Positions 16,506 through 25,611 of a stretch of DNA of 64,000 nt are shown in pieces (the first letter of the stretch is position 1; every line of letters starts with the position of its first letter). The translations under genes were made by a program, and so were the position numbers. This DNA comes from Pseudomonas frederiksbergensis (GTDB taxonomy: Bacteria > Pseudomonadota > Gammaproteobacteria > Pseudomonadales > Pseudomonadaceae). Under the pieces are notes generated by a model. It did not search any database and was not told the DNA's origin. It worked only from the letters and a program-made list of their open reading frames with translations. The stretch lies in NCBI RefSeq assembly GCF_017114915.1, contig NZ_JAAUOE010000019.1:1-64000 (forward strand). Reading direction: 5' to 3'.

Positions 16506-17069
16506 ATGTGGGATCTTAAAATCTCGAATGCTGAAAAGACCCTCTTTACACAAAAAATAAAGGACGACCTGTATAAACGTCATTTTGAGACCCATGGCAA
16601 ACATGCACATACAGAAAAAGCGCTGTGCATTGTCACAGTGATAACCTACATCGTAGAGAATATTTCAGAGGAGATTACCTTGGACGACCTGGAAAAAATC
16701 TGTGGTAAAACCCGATTTGATATTTGTCGAATGTTCAACCTGTTTTACGACGTAACACCGATAAAGTGGATATGGAGAGTCCGACTGGCGCTGGCAAAGG
16801 CGTTTATTCATCTGGCCCCGGAATGGTCATTAACCGATATCAGCTACGCCTGCGGTTTTTCCTCCCTGCCGCATTTCTCTCGAAGCTTCAGTAAGACCTA
16901 TAATGAAACACCGCTAAAACTCAAACAATACGTAATGAAGTCGACCAGACAGAAAGCAAAGAAAGAATCTTCTGAGTATGACTTTATCTTTGGCGTGCAA
17001 AGAAATGTTTTCTCACGCAACATGCTGCTCAACAACATCAACTCATTACAATCAATAAAAATCAGCTGA
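16506..17069 (+). CDS. Short AraC-type regulator, DNA-binding domain only
   Basis: The 187-residue protein has the two helix-turn-helix motifs of AraC/XylS proteins: one at about 58-80 (LDDLEKICGKTRFDICRMFN) and one at about 108-130 (SLTDISYACGFSSLPHFSRSF), then the conserved PLKLKQY end. There is no sugar- or ligand-binding domain, so activity is probably set by its own level. A sigma54 promoter precedes it, linking it to the NtrC-like regulator; it may in turn control the divergent transporter operon. Codon use is clearly AT-richer than the flanks, suggesting acquisition. Confidence 0.87.
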   Translation: MWDLKISNAEKTLFTQKIKDDLYKRHFETHGKHAHTEKALCIVTVITYIVENISEEITLDDLEKICGKTRFDICRMFNLFYDVTPIKWIWRVRLALAKAFIHLAPEWSLTDISYACGFSSLPHFSRSFSKTYNETPLKLKQYVMKSTRQKAKKESSEYDFIFGVQRNVFSRNMLLNNINSLQSIKIS

Positions 17070-17119
17070 ATACGCACGAACTTCAGGTCGCTCGTACAAT
17101 CGATAAGGAATCAAAAAAA

Positions 17120-17150
17120 AAGCCCCGTCTCTCTCAAGACGGGGCTTTTT
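17120..17150. terminator. Bidirectional rho-independent terminator
   Basis: AAGCCCCGTCT / AGACGGGGCTT forms an 11-pair stem with a short CTCTCA loop, followed by TTTTT on the plus strand and preceded by a run of nine A on the same strand, giving a T-run for the minus strand. It lies between the convergent AraC-type gene and gdhB and should stop both. Confidence 0.93.
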
Positions 17151-17164
17151 CATTCAGCGCTCGA

Positions 17165-20100
17165 TCAGGCGGCCGGCTCCAGCTCGGCGCCCGCAGTGCT
17201 GGTAGTTGCAGCGGCAGGCACCACCGCTTGACCACTCAACGCCACATCCAGCAGTTCGCGGTTGGCCACCGCGTACATGGCGTAGTCAGTGCCGCTGGCG
17301 GCACGGATTTCCACCAGCATGGCGCGCCAGCGTTCGATCATGCCTTCGTGCTGCTCCATCCACAGCTCCAGGCGTGTTTCCACGTCCTGGGTGCCGTCGC
17401 CCTGTTGCAGGACCGAGATGGTGATCGCACGTTGTTGCCAGTCGACGTCATCGCGGAACGCTTCACGGGCCAGGGCCTGCCAGTTGTTTTCAACCGGCAA
17501 GGCACTGATCTGTTGCAGGTACCAGGTGATGTCCAGCGCACTGCCCACGGCGAAGTAGGCCTTGGCCACATCTGCTGGGTCCTGGCCGGTCACGTCGGAG
17601 GCTTCGATGATCGGCAGCAGGGTGTACAGGTGCGTGGTGCCAGCCACCATGCGTGCCAGCAACTCCGGCACACCGGCTTCGACGTACGCCTGATAACGAG
17701 CCTGCCAGGTTTCGCGGATCTCGCCACTGAGCAGTTCGTCAAGCTTGAGGCCCAACTCCTTCAGGTGCGGACCGAAATGCGCGACGTCACGGGCGGCGTT
17801 CTGCTCGTTGCGGCGGGCACGCAGGAACCAGCGCGTGGCGCGACGGCCCAGACGCATCAGCTCGTCCATCAGCTCCAGTTGCACATCAGCGGAGACCAGG
17901 TAGTCCAGGGACTCGATCTGACGGAACCAGTGCGGGAGGTGGAAAATGTCACGCACGATCACATACGCACCGGCCACGTTCGCCGGGCTCATGCCGGTGG
18001 ACTCTTTGAGTCGTTGAACGAAGGTGATGCCCATGTGGTTCACCAGATCGTTGGCGATCTGGGTGCTGACGATTTCGCGCTTCAGACGGTGACGGCGCAT
18101 GGCGGCAGAGAACTTGCTGACCAGCGTCGGCGGGAAAGCGGTTTCCATGTCGCGGGTCAGATAGTCGTCGTCCGGCACCAGGGAGTTGAGCAACTGCTCC
18201 TTGAGGTCGATCTTGCTGTAGGAGATCAGCACCGACAGCTCGGCACGGGTCAGGCCATGGCCTGCCGCGACGCGCTCGTTGATCGCGTCTTCCGACGGCA
18301 GGAACTCGATGGCGCGATCCAGCTTGCCACGGGCTTCCAGATCGTTCATCAGGCGCTTGTATTCAGCGATCCGTGGCAAGGCACGACGGGCCGCCAGCGA
18401 CAGTGCCTGAGTCTGCTTGTAGTTGTTACCCAACACCAGACCACCGACTTCGTCGGTCATGCTCGCCAGCAACAGGTTACGTTGCTTGTCGGTCATGTCA
18501 CCGGCGTGCACGACTTCGTTGAGCAAGATCTTGATGTTCACTTCGTGGTCGGAGCAGTCCACGCCACCGGCGTTGTCGATGAAGTCGGTGTTGGAACCGC
18601 CACCATTGATTCCGAATTCGACGCGACCCAGTTGGGTCATGCCCAGGTTACCGCCCTCGCCCACGACTTTGCAGCGCAGTTCGTTGCCGTTCACGCGCAG
18701 TGCATCGTTGGCCTTGTCGCCGACATCGGCGTGGCTTTCGCTGCTGGCCTTGACGTACGTACCGATACCGCCGTTCCACAACAGGTCCACCGGTGCCTTG
18801 AGCAAGGCATTGAGCAGCTCGGTCGGGGTCAGCTTGTCGGCCTGAATGTCGAAGCGCTCTTGCATCTGCGGAGAAATCGCGATGCTTTTCGCGCTACGGG
18901 AGAAAATCCCGCCGCCTTCGGACATGATGCTGGTGTCGTAATCCGACCAGGCCGAACGCGGCAGGTCGAACAGGCGCTGACGCTCGGCGAAACTGCTGGC
19001 AGGTTCCGGGTTCGGGTCGATGAAGATGTGCAGGTGGTTGAATGCAGCGACCAGTTGCAGCTTGTCGGACATCAGCAAGCCGTTACCGAACACGTCACCG
19101 GCCATGTCGCCGACGCCCACCACGGTGATGCTGTCTTCCTGAACATTGATGCCGCGCTCGCGGAAGTGGCGTTGAACGCCGACCCACGCGCCTTTGGCGG
19201 TGATGCCCATTTTCTTGTGGTCGTAACCGGCCGAACCACCCGAGGCGAAGGCGTCGCCGAGCCAGAAGCCGTAGTCGATGGCGATGCCGTTGGCGATGTC
19301 GGAGAAGGTCGCAGTGCCCTTGTCCGCCGCCACTACCAGGTACGGGTCATCGTCGTCATGACGCACGACGTTGGCCGGCGGTACCAGCACGCCGTCCTTG
19401 AGGTTGTCGGTGATGTCCAACAGGCCCGAGATGAAGATGCGGTAGCAGGCGATACCCTCGGCCGCGATCTCGTCACGGCTGCCGCCCAGTGGCAGGCGAC
19501 GCGGCAGGAAGCCGCCCTTCGCACCCACGGGCACGATGACCGAGTTCTTCACTTGTTGGGCTTTTACCAGGCCCAGGACTTCGGTGCGGAAGTCTTCTTC
19601 ACGGTCGGACCAGCGCAGACCGCCGCGAGCCACATTGCCGAAGCGCAGGTGCACGCCTTCGACGCGCGGCGAGTAAACGAAGATTTCGAACTTCGGAACC
19701 GGCTTCGGCAGCTCTGGAATCTGGTGCGGGTTGAACTTGAAGCTGAAGTAGGACTTGTTCTGACCGTGCGCATCGGTCTGGTAGAAGTTGGTGCGCAGGG
19801 TCGCTTTGATCAGGTCCAGGTAACGACGCAGGATGCGGTCTTCGTTCAACACCTGGACATCGTCCAGAGCGCTCAGAATCGCGTGTTCCAGACGTTGTTG
19901 CTTGTCTTCCAGATCGTCACTGCCCAGCTTGCGCGCCAGGTAGAAACGGGTCTTGAACAACCGGGTCAACTCGCGAGCGATGTCGGTGTGGTTGTTCAGG
20001 GTGCTGGCGATGTAACCCAGGTCGAAGCCCAGACGGATCTGCTTCATGTAACGGGCGTAGGCACGCAGCAGCGCCACGTCGCGCCATGGCAGGCCGGCGG

Positions 20101-22072
20101 TCAGCACCAGACGGTTGAAGGCATCGTTCTCGGCATCGCCACGCACGATGTGGACGAAGGCGTCCTGCAAGGTGTCGTTGAGTTGCTGGATGTCGAGTTC
20201 CAGGCCTTCGGCGGCGGTGAATGCGAAGTCGTGGATCCAGAATTCGCGGCCGCTGTTGTGGCGCAGGCGATACGGGAATTCACCCAATACGCGCAGGCCG
20301 AGGTTTTCCAGGATCGGCAAGACGTCGGACAACGCCAGCGGGGTGTCGGCGTGATACAGCTTGCAGTGCAGCTGTTGTTTGCCGGCCTGGGTCAACGGCT
20401 GGTAGAAGCTCATCACCAGCGGATTTTTTTCGCTCAGGCTCAGCAGGTGCTGCATGTCGACCACTGCCGAGTGGGCGGCGAAACGCTCGCGGTAACCGGC
20501 CGGGAAGCCTTTCGGGAAGTCGGCCAGCACATTGGTGCCCTGGGCTTCGCCGAAGCTCTCGATGACCAGACTCGCGTAGTCGTCCTGCCAGCTGCGGCAG
20601 GCCTGCACCACTTCTTTTTCCAGCAGAACCGGATCGATGTCCAGACGGTTCTTCGGGTCGACCCGCAGAATCAGCTGCACACGGGCCAGCACGGACTCAG
20701 AGAAGAAGGTCCAGAACTCGCAGTCGGACGCTTTCAGGCGATCCATCAGCACTTGCTGGATCTTCTGACGCACTTCGGTGGAGTAGATGTCGCGCGGCAC
20801 GTAAGCCAGGCAGTAGCAGAAACGGCCGTAAGGGTCTTTGCGCAGGAACACGCGGATCTTGTTGCGTTCCTGAATCTGCACGATCGACATCACGGTGGTG
20901 AACAGCTCGTCCACCGGGGTCTGGAACAGATCGTCGCGCGGCAGCACTTCAAGGACCTGGGCCAGTTCCTTGCCCAAGTGAGCCTTGGCCTGGAAGCCCG
21001 AACGCTTTTCGATCACCTCGACCTTGCGGCGGATGTAAGGAATGACCCGCACGCTTTCGCCATACACCGACGAGGTGTACAGGCCCATGAAGCGGCATTC
21101 CTTGATGACGTTGCCATTGGCATCGATCTGGCGGATCGACACGTAGTCCGGGTACGCCGGACGGTGGACACGGCTTGGGTGTGCCGCCTTGGCAAACGAC
21201 AGCGGCGTCGGTTCGCGCAGGTAGTTCACGGCATAGTCTTCGATGCGCAGGTCATCGACGGTCAGGCCGGCGCGCAGCAGTCGGGTCAGGCCCAGGAACG
21301 AGTCCTGGTCATATTCGATGTAACCGCCTTTCTGATCCTCGCCAACCTGGAACTCTTCGTAGCCCAGGAAGGTGAAGTGGTTGTCCACCAACCATTCCAG
21401 GAAGCTCTTGATTTCGGATTTTTCGTCGGCGTCGACGATGAACTGGCTCTTATCGATGCCTTCGATCATCTCCTGGACCTTGGCTTTCATCGGTTCGAAA
21501 TCGGCGACCGCGACGCGGACTTCACCGAGAACCTGCTCCAGCTCTTTGGTCAGGACATTCAATTCGGCCGTGTTGGCGCAACGGTCGATTTCCAGGTACA
21601 TCAGCGATTCTTGCAGAATGCCTTCGCCCTGGGTGCCCTTGGGCAGGATTTCCAGCAACTCGTCCTTGCTGCCGCGACGCACGCTCAGCACGGTGGTTTG
21701 CAGGGTATGGATGCTGTAACCGCGACGGTTCAGCTCGGTACGCACCGAGTCCACCAGGAACGGCAGATCGTGGTGCAGCACTTCGACCGCGGTGTGGGTC
21801 GACTGCCAGCCGTGGCGTTCGTAATCGGGGTTGTAGACGCGCACTTGCGGATGCGCGTGATCGAAGCGCTCAAGCAGGCGCCACGCAGAAAGGGTGCAGC
21901 CGGCGAGGTCGGACAACCGACGCTGGGTCAGCTCGTCGAGGGAAATAATGCCGAAGAATTGTTCAGCGAACAGCGCCACTTGTGGCAGTGCCTGTTCACT
22001 GATGTGCTGCGCCAGTGCCGCTTGCAGTTGGTGCTGGAAGTCGGCTTTGCTGGCTGCGGTGAAGAACGCCAT
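17165..22072 (-). CDS. gdhB: NAD-specific glutamate dehydrogenase (large, 180-kDa class)
   Basis: The 1635-residue protein is the large NAD-GDH class found in Pseudomonas and Streptomyces. It oxidises glutamate to 2-oxoglutarate and ammonia, and in P. aeruginosa GdhB is induced by arginine as the exit of the arginine succinyltransferase route. N-terminal regulatory ACT-like regions span roughly 40-700, and the catalytic part lies near 720-1250 (VARGGLRWSDREEDFRTEVLGLVKAQQVKNSVIVPVGAKGGF). The start MAFFTAASKADFQ at 22072 matches the family; the 16 upstream residues in frame do not. Length is normal. Its 3' end abuts a shared terminator. Confidence 0.97.
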   Translation of the reverse strand: MAFFTAASKADFQHQLQAALAQHISEQALPQVALFAEQFFGIISLDELTQRRLSDLAGCTLSAWRLLERFDHAHPQVRVYNPDYERHGWQSTHTAVEVLHHDLPFLVDSVRTELNRRGYSIHTLQTTVLSVRRGSKDELLEILPKGTQGEGILQESLMYLEIDRCANTAELNVLTKELEQVLGEVRVAVADFEPMKAKVQEMIEGIDKSQFIVDADEKSEIKSFLEWLVDNHFTFLGYEEFQVGEDQKGGYIEYDQDSFLGLTRLLRAGLTVDDLRIEDYAVNYLREPTPLSFAKAAHPSRVHRPAYPDYVSIRQIDANGNVIKECRFMGLYTSSVYGESVRVIPYIRRKVEVIEKRSGFQAKAHLGKELAQVLEVLPRDDLFQTPVDELFTTVMSIVQIQERNKIRVFLRKDPYGRFCYCLAYVPRDIYSTEVRQKIQQVLMDRLKASDCEFWTFFSESVLARVQLILRVDPKNRLDIDPVLLEKEVVQACRSWQDDYASLVIESFGEAQGTNVLADFPKGFPAGYRERFAAHSAVVDMQHLLSLSEKNPLVMSFYQPLTQAGKQQLHCKLYHADTPLALSDVLPILENLGLRVLGEFPYRLRHNSGREFWIHDFAFTAAEGLELDIQQLNDTLQDAFVHIVRGDAENDAFNRLVLTAGLPWRDVALLRAYARYMKQIRLGFDLGYIASTLNNHTDIARELTRLFKTRFYLARKLGSDDLEDKQQRLEHAILSALDDVQVLNEDRILRRYLDLIKATLRTNFYQTDAHGQNKSYFSFKFNPHQIPELPKPVPKFEIFVYSPRVEGVHLRFGNVARGGLRWSDREEDFRTEVLGLVKAQQVKNSVIVPVGAKGGFLPRRLPLGGSRDEIAAEGIACYRIFISGLLDITDNLKDGVLVPPANVVRHDDDDPYLVVAADKGTATFSDIANGIAIDYGFWLGDAFASGGSAGYDHKKMGITAKGAWVGVQRHFRERGINVQEDSITVVGVGDMAGDVFGNGLLMSDKLQLVAAFNHLHIFIDPNPEPASSFAERQRLFDLPRSAWSDYDTSIMSEGGGIFSRSAKSIAISPQMQERFDIQADKLTPTELLNALLKAPVDLLWNGGIGTYVKASSESHADVGDKANDALRVNGNELRCKVVGEGGNLGMTQLGRVEFGINGGGSNTDFIDNAGGVDCSDHEVNIKILLNEVVHAGDMTDKQRNLLLASMTDEVGGLVLGNNYKQTQALSLAARRALPRIAEYKRLMNDLEARGKLDRAIEFLPSEDAINERVAAGHGLTRAELSVLISYSKIDLKEQLLNSLVPDDDYLTRDMETAFPPTLVSKFSAAMRRHRLKREIVSTQIANDLVNHMGITFVQRLKESTGMSPANVAGAYVIVRDIFHLPHWFRQIESLDYLVSADVQLELMDELMRLGRRATRWFLRARRNEQNAARDVAHFGPHLKELGLKLDELLSGEIRETWQARYQAYVEAGVPELLARMVAGTTHLYTLLPIIEASDVTGQDPADVAKAYFAVGSALDITWYLQQISALPVENNWQALAREAFRDDVDWQQRAITISVLQQGDGTQDVETRLELWMEQHEGMIERWRAMLVEIRAASGTDYAMYAVANRELLDVALSGQAVVPAAATTSTAGAELEPAA

Positions 22073-22586
22073 CTGTGGTACTCCGCTTGGGCTTGTTATT
22101 GATGGAAGCGTCGCGTGCAAAACCCCTTTCGGGGCAATCCGTCACCCTGTTCCTGATTCTCGGGCAGAGGAAACAGGACGACAGTTGGGTGAAGCTGGAC
22201 GAGACACTCAGGTCACATTCACCTTCCATGAATGGGCATCTGCAAAACCGACTGTCGGGGCTACCATCGCAGCCATCGTCAATGCCTTTACGGGTGCTCA
22301 TCCGTTGCGCAGCTTAACGAGTGCGGCAAGGGCCGTGCTTGCAGCGCTGCGACATATTCGGTCATCGGCACGTAACTGGCGGCATGTGCCTCGAACAACA
22401 CTAGCAGTCGCGCAGGAAAATGGGGGGTTTATGCCCGGATTTACGGCACCTGCGTACCAGAAATGACTCGGAACGCATCGGATGTTCACGACACATCCTC
22501 TGACACTCAGCCGAGCAGAAATTCCCGGGGGCTGGCAGAATCACCCCTTATTACGTTCACCACGCTCGCCGAGCCAGGATTTTTCC
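22073..22586. other. gdhB promoter region, no gene seen
   Basis: The 514 bases between divergent gdhB and the small gene at 22587 have no convincing coding frame. A short CCCCTTTCGGGG hairpin lies about 50 bases upstream of gdhB at 22126-22137. Control sites for gdhB (in P. aeruginosa an ArgR target) should be here, but I could not single out an operator with confidence. Confidence 0.5.
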
Positions 22587-22940
22587 ATGCAAATGACAAC
22601 CGACCTCTTGATCGTCAACCCGTGCGATGAAGAAGAAGACAAGCTGGCCATGCTTTGCTGCACCGGTGCCGACGGCGAACTGTTCCTGATGAGCCGTTTT
22701 CCGGACGAGGACGAGCTGGAAATCATCTTCCACGACAAACCTTCGGCCCTGGATGGCGTGAAAGTCACCCTCGGCCCCGACCGCCTGCTGATCGAAATCG
22801 CCGCCGTGGACGCCGATGCGCTGAATGGCAATGATTCGCTGGAAATCCTGCACAGTACCGATGCCAGCGATCTGGCCGAGGTGGAAGAAACCTTGCAGAA
22901 CATCCTCAAGGGAATTGGTACTTACATCAGCGAAATCTGA
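22587..22940 (+). CDS. Conserved hypothetical protein, 117 aa, acidic
   Basis: Start chosen at the ATG at 22587 (MQMTTDLLIVNPCDEEED), with AGGA 7 bases upstream; an earlier in-frame ATG would add 35 low-quality residues. The product is soluble and strongly acidic, predicted alpha/beta, with DELEIIFHDKPSALDGVKVTL and RLLIEIAAVDADAL strands. No family recognised. It is monocistronic and followed by repeat copy C. Confidence 0.7.
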   Translation: MQMTTDLLIVNPCDEEEDKLAMLCCTGADGELFLMSRFPDEDELEIIFHDKPSALDGVKVTLGPDRLLIEIAAVDADALNGNDSLEILHSTDASDLAEVEETLQNILKGIGTYISEI

Positions 22941-22975
22941 TGGTGGTTGAACGGGCGCCCTCGCGGTTTTGAGGT

Positions 22976-23087
22976 GATCGTTCCCACGCTCTGCGTGGGA
23001 ATGCAGCCTGTGACGCTCTGCGTCACGATTTCAAAGCAGGACGCAGAGCGTCCGGTGATGCATTCCCACGCAGAGCGTGGGAACGAG
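22976..23087. repeat. Nested palindromic intergenic repeat, copy C
   Basis: Same outer ends as copy A, with inner TGACGCTCTGCGTCA and GGACGCAGAGCGTCC hairpins. The right end is altered to GGGAACGAGC. It lies between the acidic hypothetical gene and the MoxR-Bat operon promoter. Confidence 0.92.
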
Positions 23088-23210
23088 CGCTAATCCGCAC
23101 ATTTCTACAAAATGCCGTTAGTCGCCGCCCCCCGCGATGGATTAAAGTAACGCCCCCAGCCTTGGCGTTACTCGAACGTCTTCGGTCACCCTTTCCAGGA
23201 ACAGTCATCG

Positions 23211-24170
23211 ATGGAACATCGTGAAGCGCTGCTCGCGCTGCGAACCTTTCTTTCAACGCAGATTCTCGGCCAGGAAAAACTCATCGAGCGCTTGCTCATC
23301 GCCCTGCTCGCCGACGGTCACATGCTGGTCGAGGGCGCTCCGGGGCTGGCCAAGACCAAGGCCATCAAAGAACTCGCCGAAGGTATCGAAGCACAGTTCC
23401 ATCGCATCCAGTTCACCCCCGACCTGCTACCAGCCGACATCACCGGCACGGAAATCTATCGCCCGGAAACCGGCAGCTTCGTGTTCCAGCAAGGCCCGAT
23501 CTTCCACAATCTGGTGCTGGCGGACGAAATCAACCGTGCCCCGGCCAAGGTCCAGTCGGCCCTGCTCGAGGCCATGGGCGAACGCCAGGTCAGCGTCGGA
23601 CGCAGCACCTACGAGCTGTCGCCGCTGTTCCTGGTCATGGCCACGCAAAACCCCATCGAGCAGGAAGGCACCTACCCGTTGCCCGAAGCCCAGCTCGACC
23701 GGTTCCTCATGCACGTGAAAATCGGCTTCCCTGACGCCACCGTCGAACGGCGGATCCTGCAACAGGCCCGTGGCGAAGCGCTGCACGGCGAAACCAAGCC
23801 CGAACGCCGGGTCAGCCAGCAGGCGATCTTCGCCGCGCGCAAGGAAATCCTCGGTTTATACATGGCCGACGCCGTGGAGGAATACCTGGTGCAACTGGTC
23901 ATGGCCACGCGCATCCCGGCCAGGTTCGACCCGGAAATGGCCGAATGGATCGCCTACGGCGCCAGTCCGCGCGGCTCCATCGCCCTGGACCGTTGCGCCC
24001 GGGCCCACGCCTGGCTGGCCGGTCGCGACTTCGTCAGCCCGGAAGACATTCAGGCGGTACTGTTCGACGTGCTGCGCCACCGCATCATTCTTTCCTTTGA
24101 AGCCGAAGCCGCTGGCATCGACCAGGACCGGGTGGTCCAGCGGATTCTCGACGTTGTAGCCGTCGCTTGA
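23211..24170 (+). CDS. MoxR-family AAA+ ATPase of the Bat operon
   Basis: The 319-residue AAA+ protein has Walker A GAPGLAKT (42-49), Walker B LVLADEIN (101-108), and sensor and arginine-finger regions in the [23 protein letters not shown] segment. MoxR ATPases act as chaperones for metal or complex maturation together with VWA-domain proteins, which are encoded downstream. The start is supported by CAGGAA 11 bases upstream. First gene of a six-gene operon running to 30068. Confidence 0.94.
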   Translation: MEHREALLALRTFLSTQILGQEKLIERLLIALLADGHMLVEGAPGLAKTKAIKELAEGIEAQFHRIQFTPDLLPADITGTEIYRPETGSFVFQQGPIFHNLVLADEINRAPAKVQSALLEAMGERQVSVGRSTYELSPLFLVMATQNPIEQEGTYPLPEAQLDRFLMHVKIGFPDATVERRILQQARGEALHGETKPERRVSQQAIFAARKEILGLYMADAVEEYLVQLVMATRIPARFDPEMAEWIAYGASPRGSIALDRCARAHAWLAGRDFVSPEDIQAVLFDVLRHRIILSFEAEAAGIDQDRVVQRILDVVAVA

Positions 24171-24175
24171 CCCCG

Positions 24176-25120
24176 ATGAACGCCCTCCTGCCGCCCGAGC
24201 CGGGCATCCGAATCAGCCTCGCCGAGCTGATCGAGATGCGCCATCGCGTGCGCGAAGTGCAGCTGTTTTCCACACCGAGCCAGCGCAGCCCGCTGATCGG
24301 CCTGCACCACTCCAAACTGCGCGGGCGCGGCGTGGATTTCGATCAGGTGCGGGTGTATCAGGCCGGCGATGACGTGCGCAGCATCGACTGGCGCGTCACC
24401 GCCCGGACCCAGGAACCGCACACCAAGCTGTTCCATGAGGAACGCGAGCGGCCGATTTTCATCATGGTCGAACAGAGCCGGCGGCTGTTTTTCGGCTCCG
24501 GGCTGATGTTCAAGTCGGTGGTCGCCGCGCAGGCCGCGAGCCTGATTGGCTGGGCCGCGCTGGGGCATAATGACCGGGTCGGCGGGCTGGTGTTCGGCGA
24601 CAACGAACACTACGAAATCAAGCCACGACGCAGTAAGCAGAGCCTGCTGCAATTGCTCAACCGGCTGGTGCGGGTCAATCAGTCGCTGCACACCGACCGC
24701 GAGCCGGACCGCGACGCCTTCGGCATTGCCCTGCGCCGCGCTCGGGAAGTGTTGCGTCCCGGCAGCCTGGTGATCGTGATCTGCGACGAACGCGCCTTGT
24801 CCGACAGTGCCGAGCAGCAACTGAGCCTGTTGTCACGCCATTGCGACCTGTTACTGCTGCCGGTGTCCGATCCGCTGGATCACGCCCTGCCCGCCGCCGG
24901 CCTGCTTCGTTTTGCCGAACGCGGTGCGCAACTGGAACTCGACACCTTGAATTTCGACTTGCGCCAGGCCTATCGCGCCCAAGCGGAAGCGCGCATCGAC
25001 CGCTGGGAGCTGCTGGCGCAGAAGCTGCGGGTATTGCTGATGCCGTTGAGCACCCAAAGCGAAATGGTTGAGCAATTGCGCGAATACCTGAACCCACAAC
25101 GCCCGGGTAAAGCTCGATGA
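24176..25120 (+). CDS. DUF58 domain protein of the Bat operon
   Basis: The 314-residue protein carries the DUF58 signature GRGVDFDQVRVYQAGDDVRSIDWRVTARTQ (about 44-73), continuing with the degenerate VWA-like core FIMVEQSRRLFFGSG. DUF58 proteins accompany MoxR ATPases. I prefer the ATG at 24176, but a TTG at 24167 overlaps the moxR stop codon (TTGA) and could be the true coupled start, adding three residues. Its stop overlaps the next start as ATGA. Confidence 0.92.
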   Translation: MNALLPPEPGIRISLAELIEMRHRVREVQLFSTPSQRSPLIGLHHSKLRGRGVDFDQVRVYQAGDDVRSIDWRVTARTQEPHTKLFHEERERPIFIMVEQSRRLFFGSGLMFKSVVAAQAASLIGWAALGHNDRVGGLVFGDNEHYEIKPRRSKQSLLQLLNRLVRVNQSLHTDREPDRDAFGIALRRAREVLRPGSLVIVICDERALSDSAEQQLSLLSRHCDLLLLPVSDPLDHALPAAGLLRFAERGAQLELDTLNFDLRQAYRAQAEARIDRWELLAQKLRVLLMPLSTQSEMVEQLREYLNPQRPGKAR

Positions 25121-25611
25121 GCAGCCTCGATCAACTGCAACCGCTGATTTCCCCGCCACCGATCGGCTTCTGGCCGCCGGCGCCGGGCTGGTGGCTGTTG
25201 CTGATATTACTGCCGCTGATCGGTTTCGGCCTGTGGCAGTTGCGGCGTTTCATTCCGGACAAACGCCCGATCGTGCGCGCCGAACAACCGCTGGACCCGG
25301 TGCGTCTAGCCGCCCTGGCCGAACTCGCCCTGATGCCCAAACCCTACGACGGCGCCCCCGCCGGCGCCTGGCTGCAGCAACTCAACGGGTTGCTCAAGCG
25401 CTTGTGCCGCACCCATTACCCCTACAGCCAGAGCCATACCCTTAACGGCCGCAAATGGCTGGCGTTCCTCGACAACCGCTGCCCGGCCGCCGGCCTCACG
25501 CGCTGGATGGTGCTGGTCGAAGGCGCCTACAAACCCGAATGCAAACTCGACGACAAGGCCATCGCCGGCCTGACCCAAGCCGTCGACACCTGGATTCGCA
25601 AACATGTTTGA
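25117..25611 (+). CDS. DUF4381 membrane protein of the Bat operon
   Basis: The 164-residue protein has an N-terminal PPPIGFWPPAPGWWLLLILLPLIGFGLW segment with one membrane helix (about 20-42) and a cytoplasmic helical domain with the HYPYSQSHTLNGRKWLAFLD motif typical of DUF4381. It sits between DUF58 and BatA and overlaps both. It probably anchors or scaffolds the MoxR/VWA complex; the exact role is unknown. Confidence 0.9.
   Translation: MSSLDQLQPLISPPPIGFWPPAPGWWLLLILLPLIGFGLWQLRRFIPDKRPIVRAEQPLDPVRLAALAELALMPKPYDGAPAGAWLQQLNGLLKRLCRTHYPYSQSHTLNGRKWLAFLDNRCPAAGLTRWMVLVEGAYKPECKLDDKAIAGLTQAVDTWIRKHV

Noticed and set aside
17228..22102. Very long open frame (1624 codons) on the strand opposite gdhB
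   Set aside because: It mirrors the codons of a high-GC gene: the translation is rich in His, Gln, Val and Arg with no domain, and gdhB itself is an unmistakable full-length enzyme.
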